The notes below the pieces were generated by a model. That model was not told the origin of the DNA. It ran no database searches and worked only from the letters and a program-made list of their open reading frames with translations. The position numbers were made by a program, and so were the translations under genes. Below are positions 50,509-59,601 of a stretch of 64,000 bases of DNA, in pieces (position 1 is the first letter of the stretch; every line of letters starts with the position of its first letter). Source of the stretch: Methylomonas sp. 11b (lineage in GTDB: Bacteria; Pseudomonadota; Gammaproteobacteria; Methylococcales; Methylomonadaceae); the NCBI RefSeq assembly GCF_000515215.1, contig NZ_KI911557.1:2413741-2477740 (forward strand), given 5' to 3'.

Positions 50509-50889
50509 TGGTGGAGGCGGCGGGAATTGAACCCGCGTCCGCAAGCACTCCGCCACAAGCTCTACATGCTTATCCCGCGCTTTTAATTTAACTGTTGACT
50601 ACCCGTCGGGCCAAGAGGATCAACAGCGATTTCGATTGGATTTAGCGCTTCGGGCTCCGAACTAAGCCTTGGCGCGAGCTTATGTAATATGATCCCTGAG
50701 CGCCCCCCGAAAGAGACTCCAGACGCATAAGTACATCTGGTCAGAGAAGTGGTGCAGGTTTTAAGCTGCTAAGGCCACTGAGTAGTTTTCGTCGTTTGCG
50801 AATACTTGTTTTCAGTAGGTTTTACGAGCTGTACTGTGCTCGGCATGCACCTGAGGTTTTGCTACCCACGTCGAAGCCATGTCGCCCCC
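50509..50889 (-). ncRNA. ssrA: Transfer-messenger RNA (tmRNA)
   Basis: The minus strand starts GGGGGCGACATGGCTTCGAC, the highly conserved tmRNA 5' end, and finishes in a tRNA-like acceptor with TTCAATTCCCGCC and encoded CCA (50509). The tag frame (50799 down to 50761) reads ANDENYSVALAA then TAA, with GCA as resume codon. Total 381 nt, one piece. It rescues stalled ribosomes by trans-translation with SmpB and marks products for proteolysis. The T-arm/acceptor 3' end is a common integration site for genomic islands. Confidence 0.97.
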
Positions 50890-50899
50890 AAGAAGTTGT

Positions 50900-50929
50900 A
50901 TCTTATCAAATCGATAAAATAATTGTCAG
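50900..50929 (-). promoter_or_regulatory. Probable sigma-70 promoter of ssrA
   Basis: Minus strand CTGACA at 50929-50924 (-35 like) and TAAGAT at 50905-50900 (-10 like) with an 18-base spacer, ending 10 bases before the tmRNA 5' end at 50889. Placement fits, the boxes are imperfect. Confidence 0.5.
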
Positions 50930-51149
50930 CTATATAGGTTTTAAATCAATTATTTCAAGAGGGCCTTTTTCCCAATCGCCTGAACAGTAATGCCGCAAAT
51001 TAAACCTTGATCTGCGGCAACTCAAACCCTATATCGTTCGATGTTGCTAAACCTTGTTTTATAAGTTGTCGGAGGCCCGGCTATCCGCTATAAGTCATAG
51101 ACAACCATAACGCCCAAGCCCTCGTCACAGCATCAACAGGAGCCATTGC

Positions 51150-52094
51150 GTGCAATATAAAGATTATTATCAAATTCTCGGCGTGAGTCGCGATGCGGTG
51201 CTGGCAGACATCAAAAAAGCTTACCGCAAGCTGGCCCGCAAGTTTCATCCCGATGTTTCGAAGGAACCGAATGCCGAGGCGCGCATGAAGGAACTTAACG
51301 AAGCCTATGCCGTGCTGTCCGACACGGAAAAACGCGCGGCTTACGATCAATTGGGACGCGGCTATCAACCGGGCCAGGAGTTTCATCCACCGCCGAACTG
51401 GGATGCCGGCTTCGAGTTTTCCAGCACCGATACGGCCGATTTCGGCGACTTTTTCAGCGAATTATTCGGCAAGATGGGCGCCGGCCGAGCTCGCGGCGGG
51501 CCCTTTGAGGGCCAAGCCGGCTTTCATGCCCAAGGCGAAGATCATCACGCCAAAGTACTGCTGGATATAGCCGACGCCTTTAACGGCGCGGCCAGGCAAA
51601 TCAGCTTGCGGGTGCCGCGTATGGATGCCGGCGGCCATGTGGTTTTGGATACGCGCACCTTGAACGTCAAAATCCCCAAGGGTGTCTACGAAGGCCAGAT
51701 TATTCGTTTGGCCGGCCAGGGCGCGCCGGGCATGGGCAGCGGTAAACCCGGCGACTTGCTGCTGGAGGTGCATTTCAATCCGCATCCGCGTTTGCGGGTG
51801 GACGGCAGCAACCTGCATATGAGTCTGCCGGTCACACCTTGGGAAGCGGCGCTGGGGGCGATGGTGCCGGTGAATTTATTCGATACCGGTCTAAAAGTAC
51901 GCATCCCGGAAGGCACGCAAAGCGGTCAACAATTGCGACTGCGCGGCAAGGGCATTCCCAGCGCGACGCCCGGCGATTTGCTGCTGGATATTCAGGTGGT
52001 ATTACCGCCCGCCAGTTCGCCCAAAGCCCGAGCACTTTATGAAACCATGGCGCGCGAACTGGCTTTCGATCCGCGCGCTCAGCACAGGAGTTAA
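51150..52094 (+). CDS. cbpA: Curved DNA-binding J-protein CbpA
   Basis: A 314-residue type II DnaJ homologue without zinc fingers. Residues 1-70 are the J domain with the HPD motif (KFHPDVSKE) for DnaK stimulation; a Gly/Phe-rich linker follows and two beta-rich C-terminal client domains (about 120-300). It starts at GTG with AGGAG 7 bases upstream. It is followed after 3 bases by its modulator gene, the usual cbpA-cbpM arrangement. Confidence 0.93.
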   Translation: MQYKDYYQILGVSRDAVLADIKKAYRKLARKFHPDVSKEPNAEARMKELNEAYAVLSDTEKRAAYDQLGRGYQPGQEFHPPPNWDAGFEFSSTDTADFGDFFSELFGKMGAGRARGGPFEGQAGFHAQGEDHHAKVLLDIADAFNGAARQISLRVPRMDAGGHVVLDTRTLNVKIPKGVYEGQIIRLAGQGAPGMGSGKPGDLLLEVHFNPHPRLRVDGSNLHMSLPVTPWEAALGAMVPVNLFDTGLKVRIPEGTQSGQQLRLRGKGIPSATPGDLLLDIQVVLPPASSPKARALYETMARELAFDPRAQHRS

Positions 52095-52097
52095 AGC

Positions 52098-52406
52098 ATG
52101 CCATCAGCCGAGAACTTGATAGACGCCGTTATGGAAGACAGCGGCCTGACCTTGCAGCAGCTGGCGGCCATCTGCGCGGTAGAGCCGGAATGGATTACCC
52201 GGCATATTGAAGAAGGCTTACTCAACCCGCTACCGCAGCAGCAAAGCGAATGGCGTTTTTCCAGTGCGCATCTGGTGCGGGTGCGACGCATCGTCAGCCT
52301 GGAACGCAATTTCGAAGCGGTACCGGAGCTGGCCGCGCTGGTGGCGGATATGCAGGAAGAGATCGACGAATTGCGCCGCCGCTTGCGCCGGGCCGGCCTG
52401 GAGTAG
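52098..52406 (+). CDS. cbpM: Chaperone modulator CbpM
   Basis: A 102-residue MerR-like helical protein that binds the CbpA J domain and inhibits its co-chaperone action. The pattern of VEPEWITRHIEEGLL followed by a W-F-S-A-H-L-VRVRRI segment and a C-terminal coiled coil (DMQEEIDELRRRLRRAG) fits the family. CAGGAG lies upstream of the ATG at 52098, within the end of cbpA. Confidence 0.9.
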   Translation: MPSAENLIDAVMEDSGLTLQQLAAICAVEPEWITRHIEEGLLNPLPQQQSEWRFSSAHLVRVRRIVSLERNFEAVPELAALVADMQEEIDELRRRLRRAGLE

Positions 52407-52409
52407 GCT

Positions 52410-53363
52410 ATGCAGAGCATCGAATGGCATCGTCATAGCTGGCTCAACCGGCTGCAAACATTGCTATTAATGTTGGCGCTACTGGCAATCTGCACCTTGG
52501 CCGGCAGCCTATTGTTCGGGGAAGAAGGCATCTGGATCGCCTTGGCGACCGGCGTATTTGCACTGATCTTCGAACCGGCGGCGGCTTGGCGCTTGACGCT
52601 AAGTCTTTATCGCGCGCGGCCTATCCATCCGCAAGAAGCGCCGGCGCTGTGGCAAATGCTACAGGTGCTGGCCAAACGCGCCGAACTGCCCAGCGTCCCA
52701 GCGCCGTATTACATTCCCAGCCCGCTTATCAACGCCTTTGCGGTCGGCAGCAGCCAACAATCGGCCATCGCCTTGACCGATGGATTATTCAAGCAACTTA
52801 ACTCGCGGGAACTGGCCGGCGTGTTGGCGCACGAAATGGCGCATATCGCCAATAACGATTTGCGGGTGATGGGCTTGGCCGATGCGATTAGCCGGATTAC
52901 CGCTTTATTCGCCGCCACCGGACAGTTGTTTTTGTTGCTGTCCATCCCTTTGCTGCTGTTCGGCGAAATCAGCTTTCAGATCAATTGGCCGGGCTTGTTG
53001 CTGCTGTTGTTTTCGCCGCATTTGGCCTTATTGATGCAGTTGGGCTTATCGCGCATCCGCGAATACGATGCCGACCTGAATGCGGCGGCGCTGACCGGCG
53101 ATCCACTGGGTTTGGCGACAGCCTTGGCGCATATCGAACAAGTCAGCGGTGGTTGGAAGTCGATACTACTGCCAGGCTGGGGCAATCCGGAACCGTCCTG
53201 GCTGCGCACACATCCGCCGACCGCTGAACGGGTACGCCGCCTGCAAGCCTTGAGCCCAAGCCGGCCGCAAACCCTTTGGCACGAACCGTTCATCGCGCCG
53301 GCTTACGGTAGCCGGGTGATTGTCCGGCCAGCGCGTTGGCGCATCGGCGGTTTTTGGCGATAA
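52410..53363 (+). CDS. M48 family membrane zinc metalloprotease (HtpX-like)
   Basis: A 317-residue membrane protein. Two N-terminal hydrophobic segments (about 12-55), a zinc site HEMAHIANND near residue 140 (HExxH), and two more hydrophobic segments after it, with EYDADLNAAAL near residue 220 giving the third ligand Glu. Such proteases degrade misfolded membrane proteins. It starts 3 bases after cbpM, so it belongs to the cbpA-cbpM unit and fits a proteostasis role. Not certain to be HtpX itself, which has different flanking segments. Confidence 0.88.
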   Translation: MQSIEWHRHSWLNRLQTLLLMLALLAICTLAGSLLFGEEGIWIALATGVFALIFEPAAAWRLTLSLYRARPIHPQEAPALWQMLQVLAKRAELPSVPAPYYIPSPLINAFAVGSSQQSAIALTDGLFKQLNSRELAGVLAHEMAHIANNDLRVMGLADAISRITALFAATGQLFLLLSIPLLLFGEISFQINWPGLLLLLFSPHLALLMQLGLSRIREYDADLNAAALTGDPLGLATALAHIEQVSGGWKSILLPGWGNPEPSWLRTHPPTAERVRRLQALSPSRPQTLWHEPFIAPAYGSRVIVRPARWRIGGFWR

Positions 53364-53419
53364 TCGCTTAATTTTGACGGGCGAATCAATTCGCCGATAC
53401 TTATATTCGAGAACACAAT

Positions 53420-53854
53420 ATGAGCGAATCCCTACATTTAGTCTGCCCAAATTGCCAAGCAGTAAACCGCCTACCGGCGGCCCGTCTGTCGCAAAGCCCA
53501 AAATGTGGACAATGCCACCAAGAATTATTCAGCGGCCATCCTTTGGCGTTGACTGCGAAAAGCTTTGAAATACATCTGGCGCGCAATGATATTCCACTCC
53601 TGGTGGATTTTTGGGCAGACTGGTGTGGACCGTGCAAAATGATGGCGCCGGCTTTTGCCCAAGCCGCTCAGGTTTTGGAACCACGGATTCGGTTGGGTAA
53701 AGTCGACACCGAAGCGGAGCAACAGCTCAGCGCCCGTTACAACATTCGCAGTATTCCCACTCTGATTTTGTTTAAAGGCGGTCGAGAACTGGCCAGACAA
53801 GCCGGCGCACTGAGCTCGCAAGACATCGTGCGCTGGGTCACTAGTCAGCTATAA
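53420..53854 (+). CDS. trxC: Thioredoxin 2 (TrxC type, zinc-binding N-terminus)
   Basis: A 144-residue thioredoxin with an N-terminal zinc ribbon (LVCPNCQAVNR and PKCGQCHQ, residues about 8-35) and the active site WADWCGPCKMM near residue 74; cis-Pro in RSIPTLILF. This layout is TrxC, which reduces disulfides under oxidative stress. It follows the M48 gene by 56 bases and converges with the GT41 gene, overlapping its end by 6 bases. Confidence 0.95.
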   Translation: MSESLHLVCPNCQAVNRLPAARLSQSPKCGQCHQELFSGHPLALTAKSFEIHLARNDIPLLVDFWADWCGPCKMMAPAFAQAAQVLEPRIRLGKVDTEAEQQLSARYNIRSIPTLILFKGGRELARQAGALSSQDIVRWVTSQL

Positions 53855-55219
53855 GCGCGGCTCGGTTTGGCCGATGGCTATCGGCAAATCGCCGGCGACG
53901 TGCCGCTGCCACATGGTTTTGTACAAGGCTTCCAAATGTCGGGTATAAGCCTTGATATCGAACAGTGGTGTGCTTAAGCGATTGTCTGCCAATTTTTGCC
54001 TGACTTCGCTTAAGCGTGCCGGGTTGGTCGCCAGTTCCAGGGCCAAATCGTAATAGCCTTCCAAATCGGCGGCTATCAATTCCGGCAAACCGATCGCATG
54101 CAGCAAACTGCCGGCCACCCGCGACGCAAAGGTATCGCCGACGCAAGTGATTATCGGCACCCCCACCCATAAGGCATCGCTGGCGGTGGTGTGCGCATTG
54201 TAAGGCTGAGTATCCAGCACCAAATCGGCCAAGGCCAGGCGGCCCAAGTGTTCGACCTGCGGCAAATCGTCGGCAAATATCAACCTGTCCGGCGCAATGC
54301 CGCGTTGATACGCTTCATTTCTAAGCCGGCCTTTGGCTTTGGAATTTTTTAACAACCACAACACGCTACCCGGCACGCTATACAACAGTCTGCACCAAAT
54401 ATCGAACACTTCCGGGGTAATTTTATAGGCCTGGTTGAAACAGCAAAAGACGAAGCTGTGCTCGTCCAAACCATGTTGCGCGCGCTTGGTGGGCTTACCG
54501 ATTTCGGCATGCCGACCGTGCGGTTGATAGCTGTCGGGCAAGTAAGCAAAGGCTTCGCTGTAATCGGCGGCGCTGGCGGCTGGCGTCAGGTAAGGATCGG
54601 TAATGATGTAGTCGCAAAAATCGCCGCCCAAAGTGCCGGGATAACCCAGATAGTTGACCTGAATCGGCGCCGGCCGGTAGCTGAGGATTTCGGTACGGGT
54701 GCCGCGGGTATAGCCTTTTAGATCGATCAGAATATCGATGTTATCTCGGTGGATGGCTTGGGCGGCTTCGGATAAAGACAGTGCTTGCAGATCGACAAAG
54801 CTATCGAAAAACTCGCAGAGCCGTTGGCGCATGCCCAAGCCGTCGTCCGGCCCATACGAATAGGCATACACCTCGAATTGCTCTCGATCATGCGCCTCGA
54901 ACAATTCTGCAAGCAAAAAAGCCGTGGCATGCTCATGAAAATCGCAAGACAAATATCCCAGACGAATTTTGGGCCGGCTGCTGGCAGCGTAGCTAAATGC
55001 CAGATCGGCCCGCTCCACCGCAGTAGCATCGATGCGATCTTTCAACCATAGATCGGCGCAAAGCCGCTGCTCCGCAGCCGACACACCCTGTATAGACAAC
55101 AAATGAAACGGCGACACTTTATTACTTTCCTGAGCGGCCAAGCTGACGCGCATTTTCTCGCGCCATTCCTCAACCCGCTCCCACTCGCAAAGGCTGCGAC
55201 TGCGATCATAGAATTTCAT
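53849..55219 (-). CDS. GT41 (SPINDLY/OGT-like) glycosyltransferase without TPRs
   Basis: A 456-residue protein from ATG 55219. It starts almost at the catalytic domain: SRSLCEWERVEEW, then VSPFHLLSI, LGYLSCDFHEHATAFL (N-terminal Rossmann lobe), RAPIQVNYLGYPGT-like block near residue 205, FNQAYKITPEVFDIW near 270 and the C-terminal UDP-binding lobe (YNAHTTASDALWVGVPIIT). Relatives nearly always carry many tetratricopeptide repeats in front, which choose the protein target. Upstream there is an imperfect inverted repeat and another gene, so the TPR part is absent here. An in-frame extension to 55438 shows no TPR and looks non-coding. It may be a truncated or TPR-less glycosyltransferase. Confidence 0.75.
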   Translation of the reverse strand: MKFYDRSRSLCEWERVEEWREKMRVSLAAQESNKVSPFHLLSIQGVSAAEQRLCADLWLKDRIDATAVERADLAFSYAASSRPKIRLGYLSCDFHEHATAFLLAELFEAHDREQFEVYAYSYGPDDGLGMRQRLCEFFDSFVDLQALSLSEAAQAIHRDNIDILIDLKGYTRGTRTEILSYRPAPIQVNYLGYPGTLGGDFCDYIITDPYLTPAASAADYSEAFAYLPDSYQPHGRHAEIGKPTKRAQHGLDEHSFVFCCFNQAYKITPEVFDIWCRLLYSVPGSVLWLLKNSKAKGRLRNEAYQRGIAPDRLIFADDLPQVEHLGRLALADLVLDTQPYNAHTTASDALWVGVPIITCVGDTFASRVAGSLLHAIGLPELIAADLEGYYDLALELATNPARLSEVRQKLADNRLSTPLFDIKAYTRHLEALYKTMWQRHVAGDLPIAIGQTEPRL

Positions 55220-55282
55220 CTGCCCAACTCCGTCGCCATCCTGCCCAATGGCCCGCGAAGATGCGCGGGACCTGAACCTCAT

Positions 55283-55324
55283 GGTACCCCAAATCCGTCG
55301 CAGTGCCGGATTTATCGGGGTGCC
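55283..55324. repeat. Imperfect inverted repeat between GT41 gene and hypothetical gene
   Basis: GGTACCCC-AAATCCG and CGGATTTATCGGGGTGCC can pair around a short loop. A related string (GGGATTTATCGGGGTTTGCC) occurs at about 49558-49577 near hsdM, suggesting a dispersed repeat family. Confidence 0.5.
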
Positions 55325-55334
55325 GACTAAAGCG

Positions 55335-55757
55335 CTACAGCATTTGCAACAGCGGCTTGAGCGGAATAGCGAATTTCTGGCGGGCGATGTCGCCGACCAC
55401 CCCGGTATAACTGCGCTGCAAATATAAATCCACACCACAGACCCTGGCGATCATCGAGCAGCGGCCGCTGAGCGCAAACTGCTCGCCTTGCAGGCGATAA
55501 GTCAACGGCACGCAATCGTTGCGCAGTATCGGCCCGGCGACGACCAAATCGATACGCTGATCGAACATCTCGTATTCAATGCCGCCGGGCAACAAATCCA
55601 GCTCCGCCAGCAATACCCTGTCGTCATCGCCGATAGTGCCGTAAATACTGCAACGGCACTGGTGCAAATCGGTCAGCAATAGCTCGGCCAGTATTTGCGC
55701 ATTTAGTCGCCCCGGCTGTTGCTCTACCAATTTTTCCAGTCCGTGTATCTGTCTCAT
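55335..55757 (-). CDS. Hypothetical protein
   Basis: A 140-residue soluble protein not recognised. No signal peptide or membrane segment. It has a helical start (MRQIHGLEKLVEQQPGRLNA) and a mixed alpha/beta rest with ERxxxx-type strands (RNDCVPLTYRLQGEQF). It is divergent from cysD with about 90 bases between, and on the same strand as the GT41 gene, 115 bases upstream of it. Codon-level character looks like that of the neighbours. No function is proposed. Confidence 0.65.
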   Translation of the reverse strand: MRQIHGLEKLVEQQPGRLNAQILAELLLTDLHQCRCSIYGTIGDDDRVLLAELDLLPGGIEYEMFDQRIDLVVAGPILRNDCVPLTYRLQGEQFALSGRCSMIARVCGVDLYLQRSYTGVVGDIARQKFAIPLKPLLQML

Positions 55758-55847
55758 AAGCTTTGCCGATAGCGTAGATGGGGGTTTGCCTTTAAAATAG
55801 CGGGCTTACACTTCACTGCAAACATGGCCGTGCGCCCCGGATATTTG

Positions 55848-56756
55848 ATGACCGATTATAAATTAACCCATCTGAAACAGCTCGAAGCAGAAAGCATCCA
55901 TATCATTCGCGAAGTGGCGGCGGAATTTGAAAAGCCGGTCATGCTGTATTCAATCGGCAAGGATTCCGCAGTGATGCTGCATCTGACGCGCAAAGCTTTC
56001 TTCCCCGGCAAACCGCCCTTCCCCTTATTGCATGTCGATACCACCTGGAAATTTCGGGAGATGATCGAGTTTCGCAACAACATGGCGAAAGATCTGGGCT
56101 GGGATTTAATCGTGCATATCAACGAAGAAGGTGTCGCCCAAGGCATAGGCCCGTTCACGCACGGCAGTAAAAAACATACCGACGTGATGAAAACCGACGG
56201 CTTGAAACAAGCCCTAAACAAATACCAGTTCGACGCAGCCTTCGGCGGGGCGCGCCGCGACGAGGAAAAATCCCGCGCCAAGGAACGGGTGTATTCGTTT
56301 CGCGATAAAAATCACCGTTGGGACCCGAAAAATCAACGCCCGGAACTCTGGAACATCTACAACGGCAAAGTCGATAAGGGCGAGTCTATCCGCGTCTTCC
56401 CGCTATCCAACTGGACCGAACTGGATATTTGGCAATATATTCATCTGGAAAATATCCCCATCGTACCTTTGTATTTTGCCAAAGAGCGGCCAGTGGTCGA
56501 AAAAGACGGCATGCTGATCATGGTCGATGACGAGCGCATGCCGATCGGCCCGAATGATAAAGTTGAAATGAAAATGGTCCGTTTCCGCACGCTGGGTTGT
56601 TACCCCTTGACCGGTGCGGTTGAATCGACTGCGACCACCCTGCCGGAAATCATTCAGGAAATGCTGCTGACCACCACGTCCGAACGTCAGGGCCGCTTGA
56701 TTGATCATGATCAGGCAGGTTCGATGGAACAGAAGAAGCGCGAAGGCTACTTCTAG
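55848..56756 (+). CDS. cysD: Sulfate adenylyltransferase subunit 2
   Basis: A 302-residue PP-loop ATP sulfurylase subunit that makes APS from sulfate and ATP with GTPase CysN. The ATG at 55848 ([20 protein letters not shown]) is the family start; an upstream in-frame ATG at 55824 would add eight atypical residues. The PP-loop is [10 protein letters not shown] near residue 32. It ends in TAG. The gene normally sits directly beside cysN, but here about 1.1 kb with three other genes separates them. Confidence 0.96.
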   Translation: MTDYKLTHLKQLEAESIHIIREVAAEFEKPVMLYSIGKDSAVMLHLTRKAFFPGKPPFPLLHVDTTWKFREMIEFRNNMAKDLGWDLIVHINEEGVAQGIGPFTHGSKKHTDVMKTDGLKQALNKYQFDAAFGGARRDEEKSRAKERVYSFRDKNHRWDPKNQRPELWNIYNGKVDKGESIRVFPLSNWTELDIWQYIHLENIPIVPLYFAKERPVVEKDGMLIMVDDERMPIGPNDKVEMKMVRFRTLGCYPLTGAVESTATTLPEIIQEMLLTTTSERQGRLIDHDQAGSMEQKKREGYF

Positions 56757-56783
56757 CAGCCCGGCACTGCGTTGACAGCGAAC

Positions 56784-57215
56784 ATGGCGATCAAAAGTTT
56801 GTTATTGGTGTTTATCGTTCTGTATGCGGCGGATAGCTTAGGCGCAGTTTATAAATGCACCGATACAAATGGCCGCATCGTCTATTCAGACACCGCTTGC
56901 GATACCAAAGTTGATCGCAAGACCGCGAATTTGAAGCCGCTTGCAGAAGTCAAAGCCGAGCAACAGCCTGTGTCCAAAATAACCGATAAGGTTAAGAGCT
57001 TTTTCCGTAACGGTTCAAACTCAGAGCAAGCGGATGCTGCGCCAACTGGCAATGCCGCGGAGCAACGTTCACAAAAATATGTATGCGATGGCCGCACTTA
57101 TTGCTCGCAAATGACTTCTTGCGAGGAAGCGACTTTTTTCATCAACAACTGTCCGGACACAAAAATGGATGGCAACAATGACGGCATTCCCTGTGAAAAG
57201 CAGTGGTGTCGATAA
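56784..57215 (+). CDS. DUF4124 / excalibur domain exported protein
   Basis: A 143-residue exported protein. A signal peptide (MAIKSLLLVFIVLYAADSLG) is followed by a DUF4124-like stretch (AVYKCTDTNGRIVYSDTACD) and a C-terminal excalibur calcium-binding domain with paired cysteines and DGNNDGIPCE, an EF-hand-like loop. A TTG start at 56772 is also possible; ATG at 56784 fits the signal peptide best. It follows cysD by 27 bases. Excalibur domains are found in secreted nucleases and hydrolases, but no catalytic domain is present here, so role unknown. Confidence 0.75.
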   Translation: MAIKSLLLVFIVLYAADSLGAVYKCTDTNGRIVYSDTACDTKVDRKTANLKPLAEVKAEQQPVSKITDKVKSFFRNGSNSEQADAAPTGNAAEQRSQKYVCDGRTYCSQMTSCEEATFFINNCPDTKMDGNNDGIPCEKQWCR

Positions 57216-57234
57216 GTCTTTTAGCGAGTTACTC

Positions 57235-57438
57235 ATGCAATTACATGAAGAAATACAGCAGCATCTTGTGAGACTCGAGCCCCGTCTGCAAGCCGAGGTT
57301 TTGGATTTCGTATTGTTTTTGGAACAAAAACAGCAGGAATCATTAGGCAAGCCAGCAATTGACGATGAAGAAGCCTTAAATATCCATGCACAATTGATGG
57401 ATCAATATGCAGACGCCTTTGCAAAATTGGCGCAGTAA
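57235..57438 (+). CDS. Probable antitoxin paired with Doc toxin
   Basis: A 67-residue helical acidic protein, MQLHEEIQQHLVRLEPRLQA onward, with a LEVLDFVLFLEQKQQ-type helix similar to DUF2281-like antitoxins. It is only 2 bases ahead of the Doc gene, the usual antitoxin position. The frame opens upstream into the previous gene, but the ATG at 57235 is the only reasonable start. Its family is not certain. Confidence 0.65.
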   Translation: MQLHEEIQQHLVRLEPRLQAEVLDFVLFLEQKQQESLGKPAIDDEEALNIHAQLMDQYADAFAKLAQ

Positions 57439-57440
57439 CA

Positions 57441-57818
57441 ATGCCCGACTTGTTTTATATCTCGAAAACCCTGGCATTAACGATACATCAACAACAAATA
57501 GAACGCTTCGGCGGTACGCATGGAATTAGAGATGAATCATTGCTGGAATCGGCGCTCGACGCAGCCCAACAAACCTGGCATTACAGCGGCGACATTTTTC
57601 AAACTGCCGCTCAATATTGCTATTCGCTCGCCAATAACCACCCGTTTCTGGACGGCAACAAGCGAGCCGCCGCTGCTTGTATGCTGGTTTTTCTGGCTGC
57701 CAACCATAAACAACCGGCGATGGACAACACCCAGCTCTACGAATGGGTAATTAATGTAGCAACCCGGCAATTGAGTCGTGACGAACTAGCCGACTTATTA
57801 AAACAATATTGCAAGTAA
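57441..57818 (+). CDS. Death-on-curing (Doc/Fic) family toxin
   Basis: A 125-residue Fic-fold protein with the signature NHPFLDGNKRAAA near residue 68, i.e. the HxFx(D)GNKR site that binds phosphate; the His is catalytic. The N-terminal part (LALTIHQQQIERFGGTHGIRDESLLESAL) is typical of Doc proteins. Doc phosphorylates EF-Tu in the P1 model. It lies between cysD and cysN after its antitoxin gene and ends about 56 bases before cysN. Confidence 0.9.
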   Translation: MPDLFYISKTLALTIHQQQIERFGGTHGIRDESLLESALDAAQQTWHYSGDIFQTAAQYCYSLANNHPFLDGNKRAAAACMLVFLAANHKQPAMDNTQLYEWVINVATRQLSRDELADLLKQYCK

Positions 57819-57874
57819 GCGCTTTATAAAAAAAGCGCGGCACCTTTTAAACAAATAAGGCACTTAGGAATCCC

Positions 57875-59500
57875 ATGTCCCACCAATCCGACTTAATCAG
57901 CACCGACATCAACGCCTATCTGGCGCAACACGAACGCAAAGAATTGCTGCGGTTTTTAACCTGCGGCAATGTCGACGACGGCAAGAGCACCTTGATTGGT
58001 CGTTTGCTGCACGACTCGAAAATGATTTACGAAGACCAACTGGCGGCAGTGCAGGCCGACAGCGTCAAGTCCGGCACCACCGGCGCCGGCAAGATCGATT
58101 TGGCCTTGCTGGTTGACGGCTTGCAGGCCGAGCGCGAGCAAGGCATCACCATCGACGTGGCTTACCGTTACTTTTCGACCTCTACTCGCAAATTCATCAT
58201 CGCCGACACCCCCGGACACGAGCAATACACCCGCAATATGGCCACCGGCGCTTCGACCTGCGACTTAGCGGTCATTCTGATCGACGCCCGCTACGGCGTG
58301 CAAACCCAAACCAAACGCCACAGTTTCATAGCCTCGCTGTTGGGCCTGAAACACATCATCGTCGCTATCAACAAAATGGACTTGGTGGGTTATAGCGAAG
58401 AGACTTACCGGAAAATTCAGGACGACTATCTGGCCTTCGTGAAAACCCTGGATCTGCACGACGTACATTTCATCCCGATGTCGGCATTGGACGGCGATAA
58501 CGTGGTCAACCCCAGCGAAAATATGCCCTGGTTTACCGGCATGCCGATGATGGAACTGCTGAACAGCATCGAAATCGCCAGCGACCACAATTTCGACGAC
58601 GCCCGTTTTCCGGTGCAATACGTCAACCGCCCCAACCTGGATTTTCGCGGCTTTTGCGGCACTGTCGCTTCCGGCGTATTCAAAAAAGGTGATCAAATCA
58701 CGGCATTGCCATCAGGTAAAACCAGCAAAATCAAATCCATCGTTACTTTCGACGGTGACTTGGAGCAAGCTTTTGCGTCTATGGCCGTAACCTTGACTTT
58801 GGAAGACGAAATCGACGTCAGCCGTGGCGACATCATCCTGGGTCAACAGCAAGCCGCACCCAGCATCGCCGACAAATTCAAAGCCACTATCGTCTGGATG
58901 ACTGAGCAAGCCATGGTCCCAGGCCGGCAGTATGTGATCAAACTGGCGACGCGCAGCGTGTCCGGCTCGGTGTCGATGATTCATCACCGCATCGACGTGA
59001 ATACGCTGGAACACCACGATGCCATGGAATTAAAGCTAAACGAAATCGGCTCCTGCACTGTGACGGTCAATGCGCCGGTGGTGTTCGACCCTTACAAACG
59101 CAATAAAACCACTGGTTCGTTCATCGTCATAGACCGCCTGACTAACGTCACGGTCGGCGCCGGCATGATTACCGGCGACGCCAGCGCGGAAGACTGGTCG
59201 CCGGTGTCCGCGGCCGAGCGGGCGATACGTTTCAGCCAAACCGCCAGCATCATCGCCTTGAACGGAGCCAATGCCAAACAAGTGGCTTACCAGCTAGAAC
59301 GCAAACTGTTCGACACCGGCCATGCCACGACGGTGTTGGAACAAGCGAACGATGCTCTGGCTAATGCGATCAAAAACGCCGGCTTGTTGTGCTTGTGTCT
59401 TGATGAAAAACCGACTTCAGCCGATCTTAGCTTTGATTGCGATCAATACAACGTCGATGAGATTTACGTTGCGTTGAAAAATCGGGAAGTGATTCGATAA
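57875..59500 (+). CDS. cysN: Sulfate adenylyltransferase subunit 1, with degenerate APS-kinase-like tail
   Basis: A 541-residue GTPase subunit of ATP sulfurylase: [14 protein letters not shown] (G1), [13 protein letters not shown] (G3) and NKMDLV (G4), then EF-Tu-like domains 2 and 3. CysN alone is about 475 residues, a CysN-CysC fusion about 620. The extra ~80 residues (about 455-541) resemble a shrunken APS kinase: [23 protein letters not shown] aligns with the P-loop and following helix of CysC (GLSGxGKST...LE..L...GH), but the GxxGxGKS motif is lost, and the end resembles the last CysC strand and helix. So kinase activity is not expected. Confidence 0.9.
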   Translation: MSHQSDLISTDINAYLAQHERKELLRFLTCGNVDDGKSTLIGRLLHDSKMIYEDQLAAVQADSVKSGTTGAGKIDLALLVDGLQAEREQGITIDVAYRYFSTSTRKFIIADTPGHEQYTRNMATGASTCDLAVILIDARYGVQTQTKRHSFIASLLGLKHIIVAINKMDLVGYSEETYRKIQDDYLAFVKTLDLHDVHFIPMSALDGDNVVNPSENMPWFTGMPMMELLNSIEIASDHNFDDARFPVQYVNRPNLDFRGFCGTVASGVFKKGDQITALPSGKTSKIKSIVTFDGDLEQAFASMAVTLTLEDEIDVSRGDIILGQQQAAPSIADKFKATIVWMTEQAMVPGRQYVIKLATRSVSGSVSMIHHRIDVNTLEHHDAMELKLNEIGSCTVTVNAPVVFDPYKRNKTTGSFIVIDRLTNVTVGAGMITGDASAEDWSPVSAAERAIRFSQTASIIALNGANAKQVAYQLERKLFDTGHATTVLEQANDALANAIKNAGLLCLCLDEKPTSADLSFDCDQYNVDEIYVALKNREVIR

Positions 59501-59506
59501 TGAGGA

Positions 59507-59529
59507 CTCACCGTCGGCTTGACGGTGAG
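59507..59529 (+). terminator. Hairpin after cysN
   Basis: Perfect 9-bp stem CTCACCGTC / GACGGTGAG with a 5-base loop, 7 bases after the cysN stop. No clear U run follows, so terminator function is probable rather than certain. Confidence 0.6.
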
Positions 59530-59557
59530 CAGGATGAGGATTTTAGCGATTAAGTGG

Positions 59558-59586
59558 GCGGAAACCTCGAATACAGAGGTTTCCGC
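59558..59586 (-). terminator. Hairpin between cysN and the Ala/Lys-rich gene
   Basis: Perfect 11-bp stem GCGGAAACCTC / GAGGTTTCCGC with a 7-base loop. It lies 15 bases past the stop of the minus-strand gene at 59602 and can end its transcript; no long U run. Confidence 0.6.
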
Positions 59587-59601
59587 GTCAAGCTACGGTT
59601 G

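Noticed and set aside
55220..55438. N-terminal extension of the GT41 gene up to 55438
   Set aside because: The added ~73 residues are Arg/Ser/Cys-rich, run through an inverted repeat and overlap the hypothetical gene; no TPR pattern is present.
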